This document shows positions 15,980 through 23,351 of a stretch of DNA of 34,767 bases, one piece after another. The notes beneath the pieces were generated by a model. That model worked only from the letters and a program-made list of their open reading frames with translations, searched no databases and was not told the DNA's origin. The translations under genes and the position numbers were made by a program. This stretch comes from Candidatus Aminicenantota bacterium. GTDB taxonomy: Bacteria; Acidobacteriota; Aminicenantia; Aminicenantales; Aminicenantaceae. The number at the start of each line of letters is the position of its first letter. Positions within the stretch are counted from its first letter, which is position 1. The stretch spans positions 1 through 34,767 of the forward strand of contig QMPV01000012.1 in the NCBI GenBank assembly GCA_003648765.1, read 5' to 3'.

Positions 15980-16831
15980 ATGAACCAAAATGGTCAGCCT
16001 AGAATAGGTGTTTTTGTCTGTCATTGTGGCACTAACATTGCCGGCAAAGTAAATGTCTATGAAGTGGTCGACTTCTCTTCCAAACTCGACCATGTGGTCA
16101 TCGCCAAAGAATACAAATTCATGTGTTCTGATCCCGGGCAGGAACTTATCAAGCAAAGCATCCTAGAATACAAGCTTAACCGGGTTGTAGTAGCCTCCTG
16201 TTCTCCTTTAATGCACGAACCCACTTTCCGCGCTGTTACGGCGGAGGCTGGTCTTAATCCCTTCTATTTCCAGATGTCCAATATCCGGGAGCATGTCTCC
16301 TGGGTGACAGAAGACCCGGAGAAAGCCACCAAAAAGGCTAAAGCTCTTATTTCAGCAGCTGTCCGCCGGGTGGCTTTACATGACCCTCTCTTTAAAAAAG
16401 AAGTTCCGGTCCGACCCGAAGTCCTCATTGTTGGCGGAGGCATCGCCGGTATCCATGCCGCCCTGACTTACGCCAATTCAGGGAAAAAGGTCTATCTGGT
16501 GGAGAAGGAGCCCTCAATCGGAGGACATATGGCCATGCTGGACAAAACTTTTCCCACCCTTGACTGCTCCGCCTGTATTTTAACTCCTAAAATGACCGAA
16601 GTAGGTAAACATCCTAACATTGAGCTTTTAACTTGGAGTGAGATTGAGGAAGTTTCCGGATATGTGGGCAATTTCAAAGTCAAAATCAAGAAAAAAGCCC
16701 GCTATGTTGACCTGGATAAGTGTAATGGTTGCGGAGCTTGTTGGGAAAATTGCCCGACAGTCATTACTCCTTCTGAAAGGATAATCCGGAAAGGAAAAAC
16801 CATCATTAAAATTGTCGAAAAAGAACATTGA
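15980..16831 (+). CDS. hdrA: N-terminal half of HdrA (split flavin subunit)
   Basis: 283 residues, less than half of a normal HdrA. It contains the N-terminal domain with C14/C16 (VFVCHCGTN), C49 and C74 (ASCSP), the first FAD-binding Rossmann motif VGGGIAGIHAAL (151-162), the HdrA-typical LDCSACILTPKM (195-204), and the first cluster of the inserted ferredoxin domain, C248-x2-C251-x2-C254-x3-C258. The protein stops just after this cluster. In whole HdrA the next segment begins with an A-I-[YR]-x-P-x-x-QAVP stretch; that stretch occurs at residue about 202 of the gene at 23352, which carries the rest of HdrA. So this is a clean split, not decay: the frame is intact, the ribosome site (GAGAGGAGG) is good, and the other half is in the same operon. 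The FAD site would need both polypeptides. Confidence 0.9.
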   Translation: MNQNGQPRIGVFVCHCGTNIAGKVNVYEVVDFSSKLDHVVIAKEYKFMCSDPGQELIKQSILEYKLNRVVVASCSPLMHEPTFRAVTAEAGLNPFYFQMSNIREHVSWVTEDPEKATKKAKALISAAVRRVALHDPLFKKEVPVRPEVLIVGGGIAGIHAALTYANSGKKVYLVEKEPSIGGHMAMLDKTFPTLDCSACILTPKMTEVGKHPNIELLTWSEIEEVSGYVGNFKVKIKKKARYVDLDKCNGCGACWENCPTVITPSERIIRKGKTIIKIVEKEH

Positions 16832-16832
16832 A

Positions 16833-17207
16833 ATGACTCTTCAACAAATTAAGGAACTTCTTCAAGCTGAAGTCATCTTTGGAGACCACTATCTGGATAG
16901 AGAAATTACTTTTGCTGGCGGGTCAGATCTGATGAGTGATGTTTTAGCTTTTGGGCAACCAGGAATTCTTTTGCTCACTGGTTTAACCAATCTCCAATCC
17001 GTCCGTACCGCCGATATTATCGAAGCTAAAGCCATCATCTATGTAAGAGGAAAAAAGCCGGATGCCCAAACTATCAAATTTGCCCGAGAAAAAAATATTC
17101 CCATATTATCCACCCCCTTAACGATGTATGAGGCCTGCGGGATTCTTTATCAAGCTGGGCTACCGGGAGTAGGGAGCTTACGTCCCACAACAACCTCTAA
17201 TGAATAG
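16833..17207 (+). CDS. DRTGG-domain protein 1
   Basis: A small protein of 124 residues, almost entirely one DRTGG-like domain (MTLQQIKELLQAEVI...SDLMSDVL...VRGKKPDAQTIKFAREKNIPIL). The domain occurs in phosphotransacetylase and HPr kinase families and is thought to bind a small ligand or a partner protein; its role as a stand-alone protein is not established. I chose the ATG at 16833, just after the hdrA-N stop (TGAAATG), because it begins the conserved domain; it has no ribosome site and probably depends on re-initiation. The gene at 19019 is a clear paralogue. Its stop overlaps the following HATPase gene. Confidence 0.85.
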   Translation: MTLQQIKELLQAEVIFGDHYLDREITFAGGSDLMSDVLAFGQPGILLLTGLTNLQSVRTADIIEAKAIIYVRGKKPDAQTIKFAREKNIPILSTPLTMYEACGILYQAGLPGVGSLRPTTTSNE

Positions 17208-17646
17208 ACATGATGAATTTATCCAAACATTTACCATTTTGGGTAGAGATTTCAGCCGAGCCGGCAGCGTCTCGACTGAAATTAAAGAAATCCTTCAAGA
17301 AATCGGTGTGCCTTCATCCATCATTCGGCGGGTGGCTATTGCTTCTTATGAGGCAGAAATGAATGTAGTTATGTATGCTCAAAAAGGAGAATTAACTCTA
17401 ACGCTTAACCCGGAGACCATTAAAATAGAAGTGGAGGATGAAGGCCAGGGCATAGAAGATATTGAACTAGCTATGCAGGAAGGTTACTCCACTGCTACAG
17501 AAGAAATGCGGGAAATGGGCTTTGGAGCTGGTATGGGTTTACCTAATATCAAGAAGAATGCCCATATCTTTATTATTACTTCCTCGCCTGGAGTAGGCAC
17601 ATATTTAAAAATGATCTTTTACTTGGACGAGGAGAGGGCGGCCTAA
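17200..17646 (+). CDS. Anti-sigma-factor-like ATPase (HATPase domain) 1
   Basis: A 148-residue single-domain GHKL ATPase of the SpoIIAB/RsbW type. It has an N-box E51-x3-N55 (EAEMN), a G1 box D80-EGQGI and a G2-like GFGAGMGLPNIKKNA (107-121). There is no histidine-phosphorylation domain, so it is either a serine/threonine kinase acting on a partner or a nucleotide-gated binding protein. Its ATG overlaps the DRTGG stop, and the next gene starts at the last base of its stop codon. Homologues sit beside [FeFe]-hydrogenase genes in other anaerobes, suggesting a regulatory role; the target is unknown. Confidence 0.88.
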   Translation: MNRHDEFIQTFTILGRDFSRAGSVSTEIKEILQEIGVPSSIIRRVAIASYEAEMNVVMYAQKGELTLTLNPETIKIEVEDEGQGIEDIELAMQEGYSTATEEMREMGFGAGMGLPNIKKNAHIFIITSSPGVGTYLKMIFYLDEERAA

Positions 17647-19022
17647 TGGAATATTTTCATACTATTCGCATTGACCCTGACAAATGCCAGGGCCGCATGA
17701 GCTGTCTCCGCGTTTGCCCTACCCAGGCCATTCGAGTCAGAGGAGGTAAAGCCCGCATGCTGGAAGATAGATGTATTGATTGCGGGGAATGCATTACGGC
17801 CTGTAAAAACGGAGCCATTCGGCCACTCACCGATCCAGTAGGTGAATTAACCAAATTCCGCTACACTATAGCCATCCCCACTCCTGCCTTATATGCCCAA
17901 TTCGGCCAAGAAATTCTTCCAGGAAAAATCCTCAGCGGCCTCCGTCGGCTTGGTTTTGATGATGCCTACGATCTAGCTTACACTTGCGGGGAAGTAAGTC
18001 TTGTCATCCAGGAATATCTACGGGAAAATAAAGGCCCCCGACCGATTATTTCCAATGTCTGTCCTACGGTGGTCCGACTCATTCAGGTTAAATATCCATC
18101 TCTGGTGGACCACGTCACTCCCATTGACATCCCTCGGGAAATAGCCGGCCGGGAAATAAAAAAGAAAAAGGCCCAACAACTTGGACTGAAAGAAAAAGAA
18201 ATCGGTGCTTTTTATATCACTCCTTGTCCAGTTAAAATGCTTTCGATTAAACAGCCAGCGGAAAAAGTCAAGTCTCATCTCGACGGGGCTATTTCGATTG
18301 CTGATATTTACGGTCCCCTCCTCTCAGCCATGGAAACTCTGGATAAATCAGAAGAAAACAACTCCCTGGAAAATATCTGTCTCCTGGGTTTGGGCTGGGC
18401 CATTGCCGGTGGCATTCGGCGGACCTTAAAGCTGAAGAATTCCTTGGCTGTCTCAGGCATCACCGAGATAATTAAAGTCTTTGAAGATATAGAAAGAGGC
18501 AAATTAAAACATATCGATTTTATTGAAGCTTATTCTTGTCCTCAAGGTTGTGTGGGTGGCTCTCTAACCGTGGAGAACCTTTACATTTCTTATAATAAAA
18601 TCCTTCAACTCTTGGAAACATTGGAATTCGAAAAAATAAAAGCCTGCCCGGACATTGTTAAAATCCGCCGTCGTTATCGCTCCGGTTACTACTTCATCGA
18701 AGGTAAATTAAAACCCAGACCACTAAAACCCCTATATGAAGACCTTTCTCTAGCCATTCAGAAAAAGAAGGAAAAAGAAGAGATCTATGCCCGACTCCCC
18801 AAAATAGATTGTGGCGTTTGCGGCTCCCCTACCTGTCAGGCATTCGCCGAAGATGTGGTCAGAGGGGAGGCCGAGTTAACTGACTGTTTCGCCATGATTC
18901 CGGAGAAATTTCAGGAACTTTCTCAGGAATTAATTAAACTTTTAAAGAAAACCGCCCAGGCCTTCTCCTCAAAAATCCCCAAGAAGCAAACCCTTTCTAA
19001 GGAAAAAAAGAGGAAAAAATGA
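17646..19022 (+). CDS. H-cluster-like [FeFe]-hydrogenase-related protein (probable sensor)
   Basis: 458 residues. A ferredoxin domain (1-60) has C43-x2-C46-x2-C49-x3-C53 and an incomplete first motif, C14, R17, C20, C24. The hydrogenase-like domain keeps the four [4Fe-4S]H ligands: C139 (SNVCPT), C194 (ITPCPVK), C298 and C302 (YSCPQGCVGG), plus K197. In catalytic enzymes the L1 motif is TSCCP; here it is SNVCP, so the proton-transfer cysteine is replaced by V138. A C-terminal C389-x2-C392-x4-C397-x16-C414 motif is the small FeS domain found in group C sensory hydrogenases. The PAS and output domains of many such sensors are missing, but separate HATPase, DRTGG and PHP genes flank it. It is more likely to sense H2 or redox state than to turn over H2. 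A basic, lysine-rich tail ends the protein. Confidence 0.85.
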   Translation: MEYFHTIRIDPDKCQGRMSCLRVCPTQAIRVRGGKARMLEDRCIDCGECITACKNGAIRPLTDPVGELTKFRYTIAIPTPALYAQFGQEILPGKILSGLRRLGFDDAYDLAYTCGEVSLVIQEYLRENKGPRPIISNVCPTVVRLIQVKYPSLVDHVTPIDIPREIAGREIKKKKAQQLGLKEKEIGAFYITPCPVKMLSIKQPAEKVKSHLDGAISIADIYGPLLSAMETLDKSEENNSLENICLLGLGWAIAGGIRRTLKLKNSLAVSGITEIIKVFEDIERGKLKHIDFIEAYSCPQGCVGGSLTVENLYISYNKILQLLETLEFEKIKACPDIVKIRRRYRSGYYFIEGKLKPRPLKPLYEDLSLAIQKKKEKEEIYARLPKIDCGVCGSPTCQAFAEDVVRGEAELTDCFAMIPEKFQELSQELIKLLKKTAQAFSSKIPKKQTLSKEKKRKK

Positions 19023-19360
19023 CTTTACAAGAAATTATCAAGGGTTTAAATCTCGAAGTTATTACTGGAGGAGATAATTTAAATCTCGAGGTAAAAGATG
19101 GGTACACCAGCGACCTCCTCAGCGATGTGATGGCCAATGCTCAACCTGCCTGCCTTTGGATCACTCTCCAGACCCATGTCAATATTGTGGCCGTAGCCAA
19201 ACTAAAAGACTTGGCCGGGATTATTATTGTTAACGGCCGTCAGCCCGACAAAGAAACCCGTCAAAAGGCGCAAGAGGAAAACCTGCCTCTTCTCCTGAGC
19301 AAGGAGACAGCCTTTCAGGTCTCGGGGCGACTTTATCAACTTCTGGGAAAGGGAAAGTGA
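19019..19360 (+). CDS. DRTGG-domain protein 2
   Basis: A 113-residue paralogue of the protein at 16833: both begin MTLQ-I, carry an SDLLSDVM/SDLMSDVL motif, and share the NGRQPDKETRQKAQEENLPLL/VRGKKPDAQTIKFAREKNIPIL segment. It is a single DRTGG domain with no catalytic residues that I can identify. Its ATG overlaps the preceding stop (ATGA) and its stop overlaps the GTG start of the PHP gene. Two diverged copies flanking the H-cluster-like gene suggest a heteromeric regulator, but that is inference. Confidence 0.85.
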   Translation: MTLQEIIKGLNLEVITGGDNLNLEVKDGYTSDLLSDVMANAQPACLWITLQTHVNIVAVAKLKDLAGIIIVNGRQPDKETRQKAQEENLPLLLSKETAFQVSGRLYQLLGKGK

Positions 19361-20094
19361 AGGTGCTTCGAACTTTTAAAGCTGATCTCCACATTCATAC
19401 TTGCCTTTCTCCCTGCGGTGAACTTTCTATGTCGCCTCGCAATATCATCCTCCGCGCTGTGGAGGAAAAAATTGATATCCTCGGCATTTGTGACCACAAC
19501 TCCGCTGAAAATGTCCCGGCCCTTTTGGCCATAGCCAAAACATATCCCGTGACTATTTTCCCCGGCATGGAAATAACCTCCCAGGAAGAAATCCATATCC
19601 TGGGACTTTTTGATAATTTAGAGGCCGTTCTCCAGCTCCAGGAAGAAGTCTATCATCATCTCCCGGGAGAAAATGATGAAGAAGCTTTTGGGCTTCAGGT
19701 AGTGGTCAATGAACAGGGAGAAGTTTTACGCTTCAATCCTCGATTACTTATTGGTGCTTGCAACCTCTCTCTCAACCAGATTGTCGATTTAATTCATTCC
19801 TTTAAGGGCCTAGCCATCGCTTCCCATATTGACCGGGAATCATTCAGCTTGATCAGTCAGTTAGGTTTCATTCCCTCTGATATCATTCTGGATGCTTTAG
19901 AAATTTCTCCTTCCATTTCTTACTATCAGGCTCTCAATCGTTTTGCTCCTCACCTGCCGTTGGTCTCCTTTTCCGATGCCCACCGGCCCGAGGAAATAGG
20001 ACAAAGCTTCACCCGCTTCCTCATCCAAGAGGCCTCTCTAACTGAGATTCGCCTGGCTCTCCGAAACCAACAAGGCAGGAGGATAATTCATTAA
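19357..20094 (+). CDS. PHP-domain metal-dependent phosphoesterase
   Basis: 245 residues with the metal-binding motifs of the PHP superfamily: DLHIHTCLSP (H12, H14), GICDHNS (D46, H47), PGMEITSQEEIHIL (E72, H80), ASHIDR and the C-terminal SDAHRPEE. Family members hydrolyse phosphoesters such as histidinol phosphate or nucleotides with a trinuclear metal site. The substrate is unknown. The GTG start overlaps the DRTGG stop (GTGA). Its place between HATPase and DRTGG genes, next to an H-cluster-like protein, suggests that it reverses a phosphorylation or degrades a signalling nucleotide; group C [FeFe] proteins linked to phosphatases are a known theme. Confidence 0.9.
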   Translation: MKVLRTFKADLHIHTCLSPCGELSMSPRNIILRAVEEKIDILGICDHNSAENVPALLAIAKTYPVTIFPGMEITSQEEIHILGLFDNLEAVLQLQEEVYHHLPGENDEEAFGLQVVVNEQGEVLRFNPRLLIGACNLSLNQIVDLIHSFKGLAIASHIDRESFSLISQLGFIPSDIILDALEISPSISYYQALNRFAPHLPLVSFSDAHRPEEIGQSFTRFLIQEASLTEIRLALRNQQGRRIIH

Positions 20095-20095
20095 A

Positions 20096-20629
20096 ATGGA
20101 GGATTTATCCTTGCACATTCTTGATGTGGCCGAAAATTCTCTGGCGGCCAAAGCTACCCGGGTAATTATCCGTCTTGAAGAGGATACCCAGGCTAAAACC
20201 CTCCGACTGGTTATTGAAGACAATGGTCAGGGGATGGATAAAGAGACTTTGAAACGGGCTGTTGATCCTTTTTTCACCACCAAACAGACCCGTCGAGTGG
20301 GCTTGGGACTTTCTTTACTGGCTCAAGCGGCCCACGCCACGGGGGGACAGTTTTCTCTGGAATCAAAGCCTGGTTGGGGAACAAAAGTGACAGCCACTTT
20401 TAAAACAGATCATTGGGACTTGAAACCCCTCGGCGACATTAGTCAAACCTTATTGACTCTTATTCTAGGCCATCCTGAAGTGGAGTTGATTTTTATTCAC
20501 CGCCGGGACAATCAAGAAGCTATCTTCTCTACCGAAAAGGTTAAAGCCGAGCTTAACGGATGGCTACTTAATTCTCCCCAGGCAATTCCATTAATCATGG
20601 ATCATATAAATAAAGCTATGAACTTATAA
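20096..20629 (+). CDS. Histidine-kinase-like ATPase domain protein 2
   Basis: 177 residues. The first 105 form a GHKL ATPase with N-box E13-N14 (DVAENSLAA), G1 box D42-NGQGM, an F-box-like VDPFFTTK and G2 box GLGLSLL (69-75); these resemble histidine kinase catalytic domains more than SpoIIAB. There is no dimerisation/phosphoacceptor histidine domain. The remaining 70 residues (WDLKPLGDISQTLLTLILGHPEVEL...) are unassigned. It begins one base after the PHP stop and is followed after 11 bp by nuoE with a fresh ribosome site (AGGAGGG), the boundary between the signalling cassette and the electron-transfer genes. Confidence 0.87.
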   Translation: MEDLSLHILDVAENSLAAKATRVIIRLEEDTQAKTLRLVIEDNGQGMDKETLKRAVDPFFTTKQTRRVGLGLSLLAQAAHATGGQFSLESKPGWGTKVTATFKTDHWDLKPLGDISQTLLTLILGHPEVELIFIHRRDNQEAIFSTEKVKAELNGWLLNSPQAIPLIMDHINKAMNL

Positions 20630-20640
20630 GGAGGGAAACC

Positions 20641-21093
20641 ATGGAGGCTAAAGTTTCCGAAATACTCCAACGATATGAACCGGAACAAAGCTCTATCATC
20701 GCTATTTTGCAGGACATCCAGGAAGCCTATGGCTATCTTCCCCGAGAGACACTAGTTGAAGTAGCCCAGGAACTCAATATTCCGCTAAGTCGTGTTCTCA
20801 GTCTAGCCACCTTCTTCCGAGCTTTTAGTTTAAAGCCCAAAGGTAAACATCCTATCCACGTCTGTATGGGCACCGCCTGCCATGTTCGAGGCGCTCAACT
20901 CGTCTTGGAAAAGTTCGAACGTGAACTGGGCATTAAAACCGGAGAAACAACTGAAGATTTCACTTTTTCTTTAGACGCCGTTCGCTGCGTGGGTTGTTGT
21001 GGTTTGGCCCCAGTGGTAATGGTCGGGGAAGAAGTCCACGGTAAGGTTTCTCAAATGAAAGTTCCGGGAATTATTAAAAAATATAAAAAATAA
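20641..21093 (+). CDS. nuoE: NuoE/HydC-type [2Fe-2S] subunit
   Basis: A 150-residue thioredoxin-fold ferredoxin of normal NuoE/HydC length. Cluster ligands are C75-x4-C80 (VCMGTACHVRG) and C116-x3-C120 (RCVGCCGLAP). In complex I and in trimeric bifurcating hydrogenases this subunit works with NuoF to move electrons between NAD(H) and the FeS chain. The N-terminal helical bundle (LQDIQEAYGYLPRETLVEVA) is typical. It is followed after 11 bp by the small [2Fe-2S] protein gene and then nuoF. Confidence 0.94.
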   Translation: MEAKVSEILQRYEPEQSSIIAILQDIQEAYGYLPRETLVEVAQELNIPLSRVLSLATFFRAFSLKPKGKHPIHVCMGTACHVRGAQLVLEKFERELGIKTGETTEDFTFSLDAVRCVGCCGLAPVVMVGEEVHGKVSQMKVPGIIKKYKK

Positions 21094-21104
21094 AGAGGTG
21101 CAAA

Positions 21105-21494
21105 ATGCCTAAACTGACAATAGAAGAATTGGAAAAATTAAGGGAGAGGGCGAAAAAGGCAACATTTCTCCGAGAAACCACTGATTATCGGGCCAAGATA
21201 ACGGTTCACATGGGCACCTGTGGGATCGCGGCTGGCGCCAGAGAAATCATGAATGCCTTTCTTCAAGAGCTTCAAGCAAGAGATATCACTGATGTTCTTC
21301 TCACCAACTCAGGTTGTGCTGGGCTGTGCAGTCGTGAACCTATGGCCACTATAGAAATTAAGGGCCAGGCTCCAGTGAAATATGTTGATCTAACCCCGGA
21401 AAAAGTTAAGCAAATATTCGAAAAACATGTTCTCGGAGGCGAAATAGTTCAAGACTACGCCCTCGGCATCGGTAGCGAAAAAACTGACTATTAA
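21105..21494 (+). CDS. Small (2Fe-2S) ferredoxin-like protein
   Basis: A 129-residue protein with the thioredoxin-like [2Fe-2S] fold. It has C39 (HMGTCGIAAGA) and C71-x3-C75 (SGCAGLCSREP), three cysteines rather than the four of NuoE; as I recall, the TCGIAAGA form is usual for this stand-alone family. Such genes are often found between hydC/nuoE and hydB/nuoF in bifurcating hydrogenase operons, where it may be an extra electron carrier or an assembly subunit. It has the ribosome site AGAGGTG, and nuoF follows after 12 bp. Confidence 0.88.
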   Translation: MPKLTIEELEKLRERAKKATFLRETTDYRAKITVHMGTCGIAAGAREIMNAFLQELQARDITDVLLTNSGCAGLCSREPMATIEIKGQAPVKYVDLTPEKVKQIFEKHVLGGEIVQDYALGIGSEKTDY

Positions 21495-21506
21495 AGGAGG
21501 GCCGAT

Positions 21507-23339
21507 ATGGAAGAGAAAACTACTCCGACAAGATACCGGCTACATCTCATGGTCTGTGCCGGGACAGCCTGCGTCTCCAACCGCTCTTTTGAAATAAAAG
21601 AAGCTTTGGAGAAAGAGCTCAAAAAACAGGGCTTAGAAAATGAAGTCCTGGTCGTGACCACGGGCTGCAATGGCTTCTGTGAAAGAGGACCTCTCTTAGT
21701 GGTGCAACCTGGTAATATTTTCTATCAACAACTGACAGTTAAAGACATTCCTTACCTAGTGGAAGAACACTTTCTGAAAGGACGTCCGGTTCAAAAATTA
21801 ATGTATACTCCGCCTGAAGAAAAAAAACCCATTCCTGTCCTCAACGATATAGACTTCTTCAAAAAACAAGTTCTCATTGCTCTTCGGAATCGAGGTTTAA
21901 TTGATCCCGAAAAAATCGAAGATTATATCGCCCGAGATGGCTATCGAGCTCTAGTTAAAGCCCTCACCCAGATGACTCCCGAAGAAATAATTGAAGAAAT
22001 TAAGAAATCAGGGCTTCGAGGTAGAGGCGGGGCCGGCTTTCCAACCGGCCTTAAATGGGAATTTGTCCGGCTAGCCAGTCCTGCCAATGGCGGCCTAAAA
22101 TACCTGGTTTGTAATGGCGACGAAGGTGACCCCGGGGCTTTTATGGACCGGAGTATTCTAGAGGCCGATCCCCATTCAGTTATCGAAGGAATGGTTATTG
22201 GCGCTAAAGCCATTGGCGCTCAACAGGGTTATGTTTACATCCGCAATGAATACCCTCTAGCCCTCAAGAGATTAACTCTGGCGCTGGAGCAAGCCCGTGA
22301 ATATGGACTTCTCGGCAAAGATATTTTAGGAACGGGCTTTGATTTTGATATCAAAGTGGCTCGCGGGGCTGGCGCCTTTGTCTGCGGTGAAGAGACGGCC
22401 TTGCTAGCCTCAATTGAAGGCCGTCTGGGTGAACCTCGACCTCGTCCACCTTACCCCGCTCAACGTGGCCTCTACGGCCAACCAACCTGTATCAATAATG
22501 TTGAAACCTGGGCGAACGTGCCGGTGATAATCAATCGTGGAGCTGAATGGTTTTCCAAAATCGGCACCAAGACCAGTAAAGGAACCAAAGTATTTTCTCT
22601 GGTCGGTAAAATCAACAACACCGGTTTGGTCGAAGTTCCCATGGGGATAACGCTCCGGGAAATTATTTTTGAAATAGGCGGAGGAATTCCCGGAGGCAAA
22701 GAATTTAAGGCCGTCCAGACAGGCGGCCCTTCGGGTGGGTGTATTCCTAAAGAAAAACTTGACCTGCCTATCGACTATGAAAGTTTAACCGAAGCCGGCT
22801 CCATGATGGGCTCTGGGGGTATGGTGGTTATGGATGAAGACACCTGTATGGTGGATGTGGCCAAATACTTCCTTTCTTTTACTCAAGACGAATCCTGCGG
22901 CAAATGTACTCCTTGTCGGGAAGGAACCAAGGCTATGTTGGACATTCTGGAGCGCATCACTAAAGGGGAAGGCACCGAAGAAGATTTACAGCTTCTAGAA
23001 GATTTGGCGGTCTCCATTAAGGAAACCGCCCTCTGTGGGCTAGGAAAAACTGCTCCCAATCCGGTGTTGACAACTCTCCGTTATTTCCGGGACGAATATT
23101 TAACCCACATCCGCGACAAGAAATGTCCAGCTCATGTTTGTCGAGATCTTAATGTCTACACTATTGACGAAAAAATTTGTCTGGAAGTGGGTCATGGCTG
23201 TGACGTGTGCCGACGCAATTGTGCTTCTGAGGCTATTATTGGCGAAAAAAATCAACCTCACCGGATAATTCAGGAAAAATGCATCAAATGCGGCGTGTGC
23301 TACGATGTTTGTAAATTCGGCGCCGTGAAAGTTGATTAA
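21507..23339 (+). CDS. nuoF: NuoF/HydB-type NAD(H)-binding flavoprotein subunit
   Basis: 610 residues in the HydB layout. The N-terminal thioredoxin-like [2Fe-2S] domain has C17, C22, C54 and C58. The FMN/NADH domain has GLRGRGGAGF (169-178) and CNGDEGDPGAF. An SLBB domain follows, then the NuoF [4Fe-4S] site C464-x2-C467-x2-C470 (ESCGKCTPCREG) plus the later LCGLG cysteine. A C-terminal two-cluster ferredoxin follows. Its second motif, C592-x2-C595-x2-C598-x3-C602, is standard; the first is C558-x6-C565-x2-C568-x3-C572, with an insertion and no proline after the last cysteine. The subunit oxidises or reduces NAD(H) at FMN. The strong ribosome site AAAGGAGG precedes the ATG. It is the NAD module of the complex proposed for this operon. 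Confidence 0.95.
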   Translation: MEEKTTPTRYRLHLMVCAGTACVSNRSFEIKEALEKELKKQGLENEVLVVTTGCNGFCERGPLLVVQPGNIFYQQLTVKDIPYLVEEHFLKGRPVQKLMYTPPEEKKPIPVLNDIDFFKKQVLIALRNRGLIDPEKIEDYIARDGYRALVKALTQMTPEEIIEEIKKSGLRGRGGAGFPTGLKWEFVRLASPANGGLKYLVCNGDEGDPGAFMDRSILEADPHSVIEGMVIGAKAIGAQQGYVYIRNEYPLALKRLTLALEQAREYGLLGKDILGTGFDFDIKVARGAGAFVCGEETALLASIEGRLGEPRPRPPYPAQRGLYGQPTCINNVETWANVPVIINRGAEWFSKIGTKTSKGTKVFSLVGKINNTGLVEVPMGITLREIIFEIGGGIPGGKEFKAVQTGGPSGGCIPKEKLDLPIDYESLTEAGSMMGSGGMVVMDEDTCMVDVAKYFLSFTQDESCGKCTPCREGTKAMLDILERITKGEGTEEDLQLLEDLAVSIKETALCGLGKTAPNPVLTTLRYFRDEYLTHIRDKKCPAHVCRDLNVYTIDEKICLEVGHGCDVCRRNCASEAIIGEKNQPHRIIQEKCIKCGVCYDVCKFGAVKVD

Positions 23340-23351
23340 GGAGGTGAGACT

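Noticed and set aside
15980-16831. hdrA as a truncated pseudogene
   Set aside because: The missing part is encoded intact, in order, in the same operon at 23352, and the break falls at a domain linker.
17646-19022. A catalytic [FeFe] hydrogenase
   Set aside because: The L1 motif lacks the proton-transfer cysteine and the C-terminal FeS domain is of the sensory type.
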